Source: Sipunculus nudus (lineage: Eukaryota > Annelida > Sipuncula > Golfingiida > Sipunculidae). Taken from it: a DNA stretch of 64,000 nucleotides. This document shows, one piece after another, positions 48,825 through 59,724 of this stretch (position 1 is the first letter of the stretch; each line of letters begins with the position of its first letter). Under the pieces are notes generated by a model that saw only the letters and a program-made list of their open reading frames with translations, had not been told where the DNA came from and made no database searches. Made by a program: the position numbers and the translations under genes. Where the stretch lies: contig CM049316.1 of the NCBI GenBank assembly GCA_026874595.1, positions 62,417,176 to 62,481,175 on the forward strand, read 5' to 3'.

Positions 48825-49201
48825 AGCTTATGCTGAAATAAAATAATTTATTTATTTATGGGTTCTAGTTTCATTTAATCTTTTTTTTATCTAAGGAATG
48901 ATTTTTTATCACATAGATACTCTAAACTCCAGATGATATTCCTCTACAAAAAAAACAGTAAAGGGTTATGAATGAAAAGGAAACATATTAAATTCAATTG
49001 AGATCTAATTCGATATACATGTATCAACATAATGATCTGATGAAGTCTGAAGTTAAGGCACAATGGTTAAATTAATAAATGACAGGTCCAGATAGCGAAA
49101 ATATAAGGACCATCCTTTCAAAGATGAACAACTAGGCCTATGAGGCATTAAAATTTCTTCTTTTAAACTGTACTGTAAAAGAGTAAAAAAATATTAATAT
49201 G

Positions 49202-49235
<34 letters not shown>

Positions 49236-49636
49236 TTCCTTCAAAAGAAATGCTTCGGCCTGCAATTACAGACGGTACACCGATATAACTATGGGACTGA
49301 GGTTGGGGCATGAAACATTAGGTTAGGCGGGATCGTATACGCTGAAATGATTTTTATAGTTTCGTAATTACCTAATTATACAAATGATAAAATCCTAAAT
49401 TGTATTGCTGAAGTCTAATATTTAACAGGATATTATTGAACAAATATATATCTCTCTTGCATCGTGTCGACCTAGGTGTAAAGGGTAATGCAAAATAATA
49501 ACATTCTTAAAAAAAAAAAAAAACAAAAAAAAAAAAACAGGTTTACTTGAATCCAGCAAGGATACATTTGCGCCCCATTGTTTTACACTGCGTCAATTCC
49601 AAGGTAATAAGGTAACCCGTGTGAAGGCATATATAC
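48408..49636. other. 3' region of inner MULE
   Basis: Contains a possible poly(A) signal (48,837-48,842), (AT)n at 48,771-48,822, (TG)n at 49,204-49,234 and an A run at 49,510-49,538. No further coding. Confidence 0.6.
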
Positions 49637-49689
49637 AGTTTGTTTCATATATAAAACTATGCCACGGCAATGGTAATTTAAAGCTCAAA

Positions 49690-49888
49690 AGTGGAACGGG
49701 AATGAAACGACCAATTCTGATATAGGTCCGAAAGGACCAGGGTACGAAACGACTAAGCTGACAGTGTACGAAAAGACCAGAGTACGAAACGACTTCAGGT
49801 TACGAAACGACTTGCCCCATACTGGACTAAGTTTGGGTACGAAACGTCTAGAGTACGAAACGACTAGAGTACGAAACATCTTGCTTCC
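49690..49888 (-). repeat. TCGTTTCGTAC motif array, inner A end
   Basis: The reverse complement matches 37,436-37,645 almost base for base; homology continues inward to ~49,637 (A arm about 250 bp). Confidence 0.88.
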
Positions 49889-49897
49889 TTTCCCTAA
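49889..49897. repeat. Right target-site duplication of inner MULE (TTTCCCTAA)
   Basis: Identical to 39,283-39,291. Confidence 0.9.
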
Positions 49898-50321
49898 ATC
49901 CTGGTACCACCCCTGATAAGGTGAATTTAACTTAAAAAATTAACACCTGGCTGTTGAATTCAATGCACTGAAGTAAATGTATCTTGACAAATATGAATAC
50001 ACAGAGAGTACAAAGGGGCCCCTTGATGATCTATAACTGTTAGACTTAATAATTCGGATGTTAATATATATCAGGAATATATATTTTCCTTTGATGGGAA
50101 ACGCTATATATAGCCATGTTGGATATCTGTGTGCCTTATGGTCAGTACCGGGTACTAAATGCCCACAGCAGGGGTCGCAGGGTGCGATCATGCAACATCT
50201 GTCAATGCTGTCCTGGCCGCTAATACGTAATCGCGGGAGGGTTGGGGGACGGTGCTGCAGGGCCAGGGCTTATTGCTAACGGGCAGGACGTTATAAGTAT
50301 ACGTCTAATTTTTTTAACTGT

Positions 50322-50381
<60 letters not shown>

Positions 50382-51350
50382 CTTGCTCAGTAACATCTAG
50401 CTTTTTTACATCTAGATTTGCCCTACATTAATCTTTACATGCCCTTAAAATGCATTGTTGGCAGGAACGCAGGTGTGTTCACATGACTAAACTGGTATTA
50501 CACGTTTCATTGCATTTTCGAAAATAAAGAAAAAAAATGTAAAAAAATAATTTGTTATATTCTCTTTATTATTTGCTAAGATAAACGTGAGTATTGAAAG
50601 AGAATGGCCAACTAAAGCTTATTTTCAGAGTCTGATGCCACTGATGCTATGTAAATTGTTTCTGCAATCAATAAAAAATAATTACGGTCGTCTTGAGCTG
50701 GGAATATTGTAGTAACGTGAATGTAGAAAGAATATTAGTAATAAAAATTATTATTTCCCGGCAAGGTAGTGTCAAAGTATAATGTCTGCTTAATGTGACA
50801 ATCGAGTATACTTATTGTGGCTCACCATTTGTTTCCTACAATTAAGTGTCTGAAAACAACGTGTCTACAGAATTTTCTTCCATTTGATCCTGGTAATTCT
50901 GTTCCAGAAATGATTCCTTCATTTTGAGTGTATTTATATATTTTTTTTCATTGTGGACACGATCTTTAAATTGATATTCACTATAACATCTACTGACTTT
51001 GGAGGGGTTACTCAGTGATTATACCGTGATGTTAACCGGGGTAAAGTTTTTTATTTATAGGAAGGGACGACCTTGATATATACAGTGTTAGTTTCTTACA
51101 TATCATACATGTTTCTTAGATATCATTGGTAAAATTCATCTGGCCTGGTTTTAGTTGTCATATTTATCGAAATCATGTATGCCCTTCTTTTAATGACAGC
51201 ATGAGGTTCGTTCAAAAATGGCTAAGCAATCATTGCATTATATTATGTGCTATATATGCAGTTCTTATAGGTGCCCCCGTAATCAAGCTATGTTTAAGTC
51301 CATTATTCATTGTTACAGGAGCAAACCATCAGATAAGCTGATTTTCATAA
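49898..51350. other. Outer-copy-specific sequence, nothing recognised
   Basis: Includes an (AT)n tract at 50,328-50,380. No coding signal supported on either strand. Confidence 0.45.
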
Positions 51351-51425
51351 TGAATGAATCAGTCATTTCGTGTAATGTCTGAAATTTTAATTCATCCCAC
51401 GTAATGCCTGATTACACAGTTTGCC
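51351..51425 (+). repeat. Third copy of the CATTACGTAATG motif region
   Basis: 'cagtcatttcgtgtaatgtc' and 'cacgtaatgcctgattacac' match 43,340-43,415 in the same orientation, with divergence. Confidence 0.65.
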
Positions 51426-51442
51426 TTAAACATATATACTTT

Positions 51443-51509
<67 letters not shown>

Positions 51510-51566
51510 GAAAAGAAACATGTATCATTCGCTGTAAAATATTTTTTTTCAAGAAATACAACTCAC

Positions 51567-51777
51567 CGAAAGTATCTCCTGAATGCATTCTTTACATTTC
51601 CAATCTATTTCTTGCTCCGATCTATGGGCCTTTCTGTAGTCTTCCACTGTTATCCCTGTGCCGCAGGTCCTGTGCTGCCATCGGTCGCAACCATCACACA
51701 GAAGGGCATGCTGGTTGTCCCTAACAGGACGACGACAGCTAATACAGGCATACTTAACCTTCTTTTGACGCAGCTCC
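51567..51777 (-). CDS. PHD-finger exon of the outer MULE (partial gene)
   Basis: On the minus strand an acceptor AAGCTAG|G leads into ELRQKKVKYACISC, then HALLCDGCDRWQHRTC, GTGITVEDYRKA and DWKCKECIQEILS, followed by donor TCG|GTGAGT. The Cys4-His-Cys3 spacing is a PHD-type zinc finger. In this transposase family such a finger precedes FLYWCH (recalled). The exon ends in phase 0, which fits the phase-0 start of the inner gene's first exon. No other transposase exon remains in the outer copy, so it is an orphan fragment of a broken gene. Confidence 0.75.
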
Positions 51778-52125
51778 CTAGCTTACAATGGTCATCCCGT
51801 GCAGGGTAGATTTATATACTTTACAGCCCGCTGTATCACGTGACACTTACTAACCACATGCACGTGTGACTTTGAAATAATTAGCTGAAGCCTGTACACG
51901 AAAACCAGTCGTCCTTAATGTATTTTTTACGATATACCAATAAATTAGTGTCACACTTTATCTAAATAGGATCAGCACAGCCCGTTCGTTCCGTATTAAA
52001 CCACACTGCCCAGCAAACTTTGTTCCAAAATTACATAATTCAACAGTAATGGGGCAAAGGCAGACCGTTTCTACACGCTCGGATATGAATTATTAGTTTT
52101 CAGACATTCATTTTGTAGTGTTCCG

Positions 52126-52128
<3 letters not shown>

Positions 52129-52181
<53 letters not shown>
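52129..52181. repeat. (AT)n microsatellite
   Basis: Pure TA tract. Confidence 0.95.
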
Positions 52182-52184
<3 letters not shown>

Positions 52185-52650
52185 ATTGCATAGTATGTGC
52201 GGTTTTCTCTTTATTTACATATATTATATTGTGTAAAATAAAATAATGACAATTATAAATTACATTTGAACAACTGACTTCACAAAGGAAATATGGCACC
52301 ATGAACTGTATAAAGTACTTCTTATCTACATACACATGCACTTATTGAGAGTATACTCGGAAACATATTCATAAATAATCCCAAAGTTTATGTCGTTTTT
52401 AGGTAAATAATTAGGCAAAATTTGATATTGTGGTCTATGTATTATTTTTTTTAAAGAATGTGATATTACACAGGAAATAAATTTATTCAAAATATCAATT
52501 TATTATTATGGACGTGTTCAGGATTTTTATTTTGTTTCTGTTTACATGTTTACATTTGTTTTGTAACAAGAAGTCATTGAGCAAACCAAATTTCATGGGA
52601 CAGATCATGGAGTTATCATATGAACTCTTTGATCCATATATATGCAGAGT

Positions 52651-52654
<4 letters not shown>

Positions 52655-52743
<89 letters not shown>
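52655..52743. repeat. (AT)n microsatellite, interrupted
   Basis: Two TA tracts separated by 'catatatatgtgtg'. Frames reading YIYIYI over it are not proteins. Confidence 0.95.
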
Positions 52744-52746
<3 letters not shown>

Positions 52747-52861
52747 TCTATCGAGCACTTGACACGGTATAGCGGTCAAACTGGGCAAATCCCTGTTCCC
52801 AACCATTTGAGACATCCTAACATTTAACAAAAATATTATTTTTATTATAATAAATTAGTTT

Positions 52862-53991
52862 CCATCACGTTTGGCAAAATATGAAGATACATCTTTAGTT
52901 GATAATTATATCGTGACATCACTTTACGCTATGTGCGAATTGTTGCCATACACAGATATACCGATAAAACACTTATTAGTTTATATCATTCATTATACTC
53001 TTGCTGTCGCATCAAATTATATTATTCACGATTATAAGCATGTTTACAGTGATTTATGGGGACATGAAAACTGTGACAATATTGAATCAATACAAACTAA
53101 ATTCCGTAAATATATTCTTAAGATAAATTCTTCATCACCAACTGCTGCGGCACTTGGTGAATGTGGATGATGGCCATTAAATATTCATTATTTATTGAGA
53201 TGCATTACATAATGGACAAAATTATTTAGAATGACACACAATAGATATCACAACAATTATATGTAAAGTTATATCGTCTTGATGAATTATGGAGAAAAAC
53301 ATAGGCAACAAAAATTAAAAATGTACTGTTTTCACTTGGATTTGGTTATGTTTGGATACACCAAGATGTATAGGAGATACAAAATTGTTTCTCTTTGAGT
53401 TACAGCAGAGACTAAAAGACATGTTAACAAGAATGAATAAGTAACATTTCAAATAACAGGCGTTTGGAAACATACTCTGTATTTAAATCACTTCTTTCTG
53501 TCGAACTGTATATGAATTTTGTTAAAAATAATAGTCATAAGATAAGTTTAGCTCGGTTAAGATGCTCTTCACACAATTTACAAATTTAGAAAGGAAGACA
53601 CTAAAGTATACACTAGACACAAAGAATCTGTAATTATTGTTTGAAACTTGGAGAATCTATATTTGAAAATGAATATCATTTTATAATGAAATGTCCTTTA
53701 TACAATGAACTGAAAGATATTTACCTTTCTAAATTTGGCAGATTTTCTTTTATATCTTTTATGTCAAGTAAAAATATTCCTGTTATTAATAGTTTAGCAG
53801 CATTTGCACACTATACCTACAAAATGAGAAATAATTCATTAGTTAATAACTAAATTAAATGGATTATCCATATGAAATAGTTGAATGGTCACTTGTCTAG
53901 TTTGGTTATAAATATTCATATATGAATAAAACTATGTAGACTTTGATCAACTAATAAAGGAATAATGTGTGTATAAAGATGTATGTATGTG

Positions 53992-54043
<52 letters not shown>

Positions 54044-54660
54044 ATAAAAACAATTGAGTTAGAATGCTATTTGGCACTACTTGGACCCGCTTGGCAAGCT
54101 TACCACGAGGACCATTTGCGGGAAGCTGCGGTCAATGCGAGTCCTTGTGTTGCTCAGTAGAACATTTTTAAATATTAGTATATATGCATATTAAACTTTA
54201 AGTAAATTTTGCTCATAAGGAGAGTCAAATATGTAAAATTTCCCTTAAAATTGTATTAATATAGATATATTTGTATTGATAAAATGTATTTTATGATTAC
54301 ATATATGGCTGTAAATGTAGTTATGTGTATATGTATTGAGAATATGTGTATGCACAAGCATATATATGTGTATTTATTATCTTGTATATTTATTAATCTT
54401 ATGTGTACTGTATATTTATGTATATTTATATTATATTGTTGAAATGACCTCTACATGGTTATTTTCTTTGTTCATATTTTGGAATGCATATATCATGTAT
54501 TATCATTTGTTTACTATTTCATTTCTTTTTTCTTTATGATGTTGTTTTTCATGTTTGAAAACGTATATTTTTTTACATGTGATATATGCACATAGGGAAC
54601 TATGGGCCTGAGGCCTTATATTTCAGAATAAAATATTCATTCATTCATTCATTCATTCAA
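52862..54660 (+). mobile_element. 3' end of a decayed non-LTR (LINE) retrotransposon
   Basis: Fragments of the C-terminal region of a reverse-transcriptase polyprotein lie on the plus strand. They are SDLWGHENC and IQTKFRKYILKI (52,871-53,170), which recall the post-RT stretch, and FENEYHFIMKCPLYNELK (53,641-53,853), the zinc-knuckle-like 'EYHFIMxCP' end. Frames are broken by several stops. A 3' UTR follows, with 'cagaataaaatatt' and a (CATT)n tail at ~54,636-54,658, the normal LINE 3' signature. 5' truncated. Confidence 0.75.
53996..54042. repeat. (AT)n microsatellite
   Basis: TA tract inside the LINE 3' UTR. Confidence 0.9.
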
Positions 54661-54795
54661 GCATGTTTACAGTGACACTTGTGCATACGCTATACCCCGG
54701 CCGGTCTATAAATGATCATATATTTACACAGGATTTGGAACGAAATTTTAATTGTTCGAAACCTCGAATACATAAATACACACACACATATATTT

Positions 54796-54831
<36 letters not shown>

Positions 54832-55800
54832 TTACACATACATACATAAATATATATATATGTACACCGATCTGTGGTGAAAGTCAGCGCATTCAACTTA
54901 GAGGCCTTATATAAAGTCATATATGTGTGTGTGTTGTGCATGTGCTATACATGTTCGTGTTATAATATAAGGGGGGGATATTGCGGTTATGTAAGTGCAT
55001 GAGGATTTGAGAGGAGGTGGAATTGGCAGCCTGTATGAGGGAGCAGTAATCTGTTTTTTCCTTTTATTCAAAATTTTGGGTATTCTTACTTTAATCTTAT
55101 TTTACAGGGTCTTTTGACGACTTGTTTTCTGACATTTTTGTGACTTTAAGCACAAATTTAAATCGATTAGCTAAAGATAAATCACTTTATATATTTCATA
55201 CATTTTTATTTTATATAGACCAAATTACTCATATAGGCTAATTAGTTGTCCATTCTAGGTTCAAAAGTTCATTTGGTATGAAACATGACAGACCTTATAG
55301 CTACTCCTATACCGGCCTTTACATGTGCAGTATGGATTGCCATGAGAAACTTATTATGAAGTTGTTAATCACTAATAATAGGCATGGTTGATTTGCATTC
55401 AACTGTAGTCAATTCTCTGGTAAAGAATTCAGACCTTTAGAAGCTTTGATTGTGGAAACTATAATTATGCTCATATTTTTTTTAATCCGAAAAAATAGCT
55501 AACAAATTAGATAATTAGCTGGACGATAATTGAGGATTTCTTTCTAATTTTTATGTACAGTACAAGGGTAAGCGGCGCATAAATATGATGATTTTTTAAT
55601 GACGAAAGACACCATGCATTGCGCAACGCGGCAAACAGACTGCAGTTATGCGTAACAATTTAATCTGTCTATATTTTGCCTTAGAGGTTTATTTTGGAAC
55701 ATCCTATACCTCTCACTTACACAAAAAGTGTGCCGCCAACTCACAGCATTATTTCTGAATGATTTTCCTCGTCGCACTTACTTTTATAGCTCAGTGCTTT

Positions 55801-55874
<74 letters not shown>

Positions 55875-56226
55875 ATATATATATATACATTGTAGTCGAG
55901 TGGTTTTACATGTTTGTGGCTATCTGAGGTTTCATGCTGCATTTATGATAAATGCGACAATCAATAATCAGGCAACATGTATTTGAACTTGCAAACACAG
56001 AAACAGAATTTAAGTATCTTTAATAAGGGAGAAACATATATATATATATATACCTATTTATATTCCCTTTAGAATATGTAACATGCAATTCCATATAACA
56101 TATCCTGTATAGCCTTCAGCTTATATCTTACTTAATTCCTTGTAGCTAATATTAGTTATTGTATTTTTTCTGTGCGATGTTGTTTTAAATAGATATGCCT
56201 ATATATATATAAATTAATCTCATAAT

Positions 56227-56550
56227 TTATTCCCGAAATATAATTATTTTAATTCCGAACGTGTAACAATATATTGAAGAAGCCATAAAGCTGTTTAATA
56301 AAATGTTGGATGACAGTATGTTGCTGGACGTTCTGTGCGATCTTCTCTCATTAATATTCTTCATGGCGTCACAGCAGACACATACCTGTTTACTGATAAA
56401 AACCCCATTAAGGCCATGAAGTGTCCCGTGGTAAATAGAACCATGCAGGCCCTGTTTATTATTAATGTCAGTCACCGTATCAGTTACATGCCATCCTGTG
56501 CCATTTGACACAATTATGATGTCATTTGATCCCAATATGGGTCTCCTCAC
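56227..56550 (-). other. 107-codon open frame in the outer B arm
   Basis: Counterpart of 40,702-41,025. It starts MRRPILGSNDIIIVSNG and shares the last ~45 residues, with a shifted middle segment. Confidence 0.3.
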
Positions 56551-56774
56551 AAATTAAAATTTGCCGCTAACGATCCATCGTTTGAATCAACAACCGATCT
56601 GGTCAGGCTAATCAAGAGAGCATGCAATGCAGCACACGGTGATAAACTGTTGGCAGTTTTCATGCCCCGTGGATAATGCAAAACCAACAGATTAACATTG
56701 TTCAGGAACCGTTAAAACCTAGCATATATGCACACACACACACACACCCCCCCCACACACACATTCACATATAA

Positions 56775-57083
56775 GGCAAAAAAAAATAATAATAAAAGGT
56801 ATGATTCTCAGGCACCGCCCGCTTCAATTCCACCCCCCCCCCCTCGCATCCAAAATTTTTATTTCGATTTTTATCTTTCAAGAAGATAAATGATATAATT
56901 TATGTGGTGTTTTTACCTGTTTATCGTAAAAATTTGTTATTTTCATGCTTTTCCCTGTTCAAATGACATTTTTATCGAAACTAACAAAAAAAAGGTAAAA
57001 AATTAATTAGGCCTAAATACCGCCCGCCCGCACTGATTTCTAAAAAAAAGTGCCTGAGAACCATACCTTTTTATTTTTTGGCC
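56775..57083 (-). mobile_element. TTA-flanked MITE (copy 4) inside the outer B arm
   Basis: Same MITE as 40,175-40,483 in reverse; TAA on both sides. Confidence 0.85.
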
Positions 57084-57769
57084 TAATAGGCCCATATAGG
57101 CCTTCCATGGGCCTACAATTTGGCTACTTCATCTATTGAAAGAGTTTCGATCATCTAATCTAGCCTTATTAAATCTAATTAGGGATACAACAGAGACGGA
57201 TCAAGGATTTAGGAAAATAGCTATTAAAAAATGTCAGCTAGGGAAAGGGGGAGGGTGTGAGAGGTGGTCCAGGCAGCTAAAAATGATCTGAAACCCTTAA
57301 AAAAAGTTGCGACGGCTGAAGGGGGGGGGGGGGGGCATCTTGGACCCATTCCCTGGCTCCGCAGCGAAGTGAAACAACTTTGTTGGTTAAAAATTAATGA
57401 AAGACGTGACAGCTAAAAAAGCAGGAGCGTTATATACATCCAGAACAGTGAGTCAGAGACCGGCTCCTGCTAAGAGTGATATGTCACGTACAGGCCAGAT
57501 TTAGAAATTAAATTTAGCAATAGGTCTAACATTTTAGGATAACTGTGTAAAAAATCATAAACTTTTGATGGGATCTAGAATTTCAGTCACATGCAGCTAG
57601 ACTTACAGAATTTTCCCCTGGTGACATTGTTCAAATATAGCCAATAAATTTTGAACAATTAAAATCACACAACTTTTTTTTGTGGTAAATGAATAGAATA
57701 AAAAATATTTTAGACAAGTGTGTTATTTGATAATCTAATGAGATTTTGGGGCACGAGGCCATGATCCCA

Positions 57770-57942
57770 CGCGGAGGAACGAAACGACCAAGGTACAAAA
57801 CAACCTGAGACCACCATGGGTACGAAATAACCAAGGTACGAAACGTCTTCAGGGTACGAAACGACGTCCGGTGTTCAGACCCGCTGTGGGGTACGAAACG
57901 AGTAGGGTACGAAACGACCAGGTTACGAAATGACTTGGATTC
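57770..57942 (-). repeat. TCGTTTCGTAC motif array, outer B end
   Basis: The reverse complement matches 39,292-39,462. Confidence 0.87.
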
Positions 57943-57951
57943 CACTCAATA
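57943..57951. repeat. Right target-site duplication of outer MULE (CACTCAATA)
   Basis: Identical to 37,427-37,435. Confidence 0.88.
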
Positions 57952-58106
57952 GCTGCCGTGCAGCTGCAGTGCACGTGCAGTCGTCTTGTGTTATGAACGC
58001 TTATTTATGGACGAAGCCGCCAAGTACCAACACCGTATGAGGTTAGAAAAACTAATTTATTCAAAAGAACATTAAATCTTCATTTATCAAAATCTTACTT
58101 ACTCAC

Positions 58107-58146
58107 CTCTGAAAAGCTGTTTGACATCGTGCGCTGCGTTATCCAT
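58107..58146 (-). CDS. First coding exon of an unidentified minus-strand gene
   Basis: ATG at 58,146-58,144, then MDNAAHDVKQLFR and one base of the next codon, followed by a strong donor CAGAG|GTGAGT. The upstream sequence is CpG-rich and lacks in-frame coding, as expected of a 5' UTR. If correct, the nested MULEs sit in or near its first intron. I do not recognise the protein and found no second exon in the window. Confidence 0.45.
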
Positions 58147-58325
58147 ATCGATGCGAGATTGAGATGTCTGCCGCTTCAGCCCTCGCGTGTTTTTGTTTAC
58201 AACAGACGTCAAACCGGAAGTTACACACCCCTCTTCTCGCGCAAGTCTCGCGGACGTAACATCGTTAATGATATATCATGGGCGAGATCTCGCAGTTGGC
58301 AGTCCATCTCTTTCTATGTCTATGG
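58147..58325 (-). promoter_or_regulatory. CpG-rich promoter/5' UTR block of the unidentified gene
   Basis: On the minus strand it contains 'agaaagagatggactgccaa', GCGAGATCTCGC, TTACGTCCGCGAGACTTGCG, AACTTCCGG (ETS-like) and TTTGACGTC (CRE-like). It shares the first string and the AGAGGGG-TGT-ACTTCCGG order with 30,980-31,106. Confidence 0.5.
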
Positions 58326-58399
58326 TTTGAGGCAAATTATGTGTTTGCGGCAAAATATAGGGGAGCTGTATTTCGCTGATCACACCGGCGGCAGGTAGT

Positions 58400-59689
58400 C
58401 AAACGCGACGTTCAGATTACAAGGATTTATTGATATTCTTTAAAGAGGACGAGTAATTTTTGTCATTTTATTGTTAAAAGCTGTATAGCTTAATAAAATG
58501 TTTGGCATATTCTCATATAAACAGGTCATCTGTGTTGGTCAATTTATTCCTTAGTGTTTATAATTTTTTAGGGTTACGGTTATTTTACACGGAGAAACTT
58601 TGCTTCTCTACATTCGGATGACAAATAAGGCGAAAGATGGTTATTCAGAATTAATTTCAATCCAATGAACTAAACAGAAATAAAACATTATAGTTATTAA
58701 TTGATTAATCAATTAAATATGAAAAGTGGCTCATGCTTAAGTATTTTGATATTTTATAGGTAGACCTACTGTATAAAAAATTTAACACATCTAGCTAGGC
58801 AGACGACAAAAGGGGTGTATCCTAGGTATTTTGTAAGGAAATGCCGATTTTTGTAATACCGGTCGGAATATAGGGATAACAGCTATCATATAAAATAAAT
58901 AATTTTTAGCCTACTGTAGATATGCAATTCCTTCAATCATTCTAATGCACTAAATTCATTTATTTCATTAATTTCCCGTCTAGTTAAACAAGAAACAGAC
59001 CTGGGTAGGTCCTATCGCTAGTCAAAAATGTGAGGTGAAATAATGTCATAATAAATGGCCTTGAACCGAATGTTTCATTCCTAGGAGAAAAATAATATGT
59101 CACCACAGGAATTATATTTTTTTAAATAAACAAAAATAGATTAGTTTAAGACTAAGTAAATAAATAACAAAAATCTTGTGAAGGCTCAACACTTATATAA
59201 AAAATTAAATTATTTTCATAATAAATTGCACATTGATACCTAAGATGCATTTGCGCGTTAGGTCACCTATGAAATGAGGATAAATAGTAAAAAATGCGTT
59301 TCATTTGTTTGCAAATCAGTTAAAATAAAGCCCCTAAATGCTTCAATTTGTGATATAGCACCATTTCCTGGTAAATGTATAAATGCATCACATATATGTT
59401 ATCACCGTTTTTCAATATGATCCGATACATAGGCCTATGTTCCTCTCACAAGAAAGGTGTTGAAGTAGCTTCCCCGGTTGCCTATACGCTGTCAGAATGT
59501 GTGTGGCTGTTTACCCCGGAGGGTGTTTCTGTTTTCATGAAGTCCTCAATTAACATACAGAACATAAAACCATGATAAGTTTAAATGAAACAAAATATTA
59601 TTAACTATTAATTAGAAAAATACAGAAAAAAATGTAACAACAAGTACAGGATGTTTTGCAGTACCAAACTTAAGTCTTATGCTATATAG

Positions 59690-59724
<35 letters not shown>

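Larger units (their letters stand above)
39292..49888 (+). mobile_element. Inner MULE DNA transposon (10.6 kb) with transposase gene
   Basis: The B end (GAATCCAAGTC) is at the left and the A end (reverse complement GGAAGCAAGATG) at the right. It is bordered by perfect TTTCCCTAA duplications. Contents from left: B-end motif array and ~3.3-kb B arm (to ~42,572), segment X (42,573-43,490), transposase gene (44,085-48,407), AT-rich tail, A-end array. Inserted in reverse orientation into the outer copy. No PHD exon could be found upstream of the FLYWCH exons. Confidence 0.9.
37436..57942 (-). mobile_element. Outer MULE DNA transposon (net ~9.9 kb), interrupted by inner MULE
   Basis: The left terminus ('A' end) starts GGAAGCAAGATG. 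The right terminus ('B' end), reverse-complemented, starts GAATCCAAGTC. Both lead into TCGTTTCGTAC arrays, and CACTCAATA flanks both sides. Its coding direction is minus, judged from the PHD exon and from alignment with the inner copy. Relative to the inner copy it lacks the 6.1 kb holding the FLYWCH and transposase exons (junction near 37,690), so it is non-autonomous. It has an extra ~5.4 kb (38,674-39,282 plus 49,898-54,671) that contains the PHD exon and a LINE remnant. Confidence 0.85.
54672..57942 (-). repeat. B arm of outer MULE
   Basis: Inverted match to 39,292-42,572. It holds its own copy of the TTA MITE, the 107-codon frame and the long (AT)n tract (55,805-55,890). It adjoins the LINE tail with 12 bases between. 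Confidence 0.88.

Noticed and set aside
52745-52805. tRNA-like or SINE promoter
   Set aside because: I looked for A and B boxes in this GC-richer patch and found no convincing B box or cloverleaf.
52495-52830. Frames of YIYIYI repeats
   Set aside because: They arise from (AT)n microsatellites on either strand.
53641-53853. Independent small gene
   Set aside because: Its sequence fits the C-terminal end of non-LTR retrotransposon polyproteins, and it lies upstream of a LINE-type (CATT)n tail.
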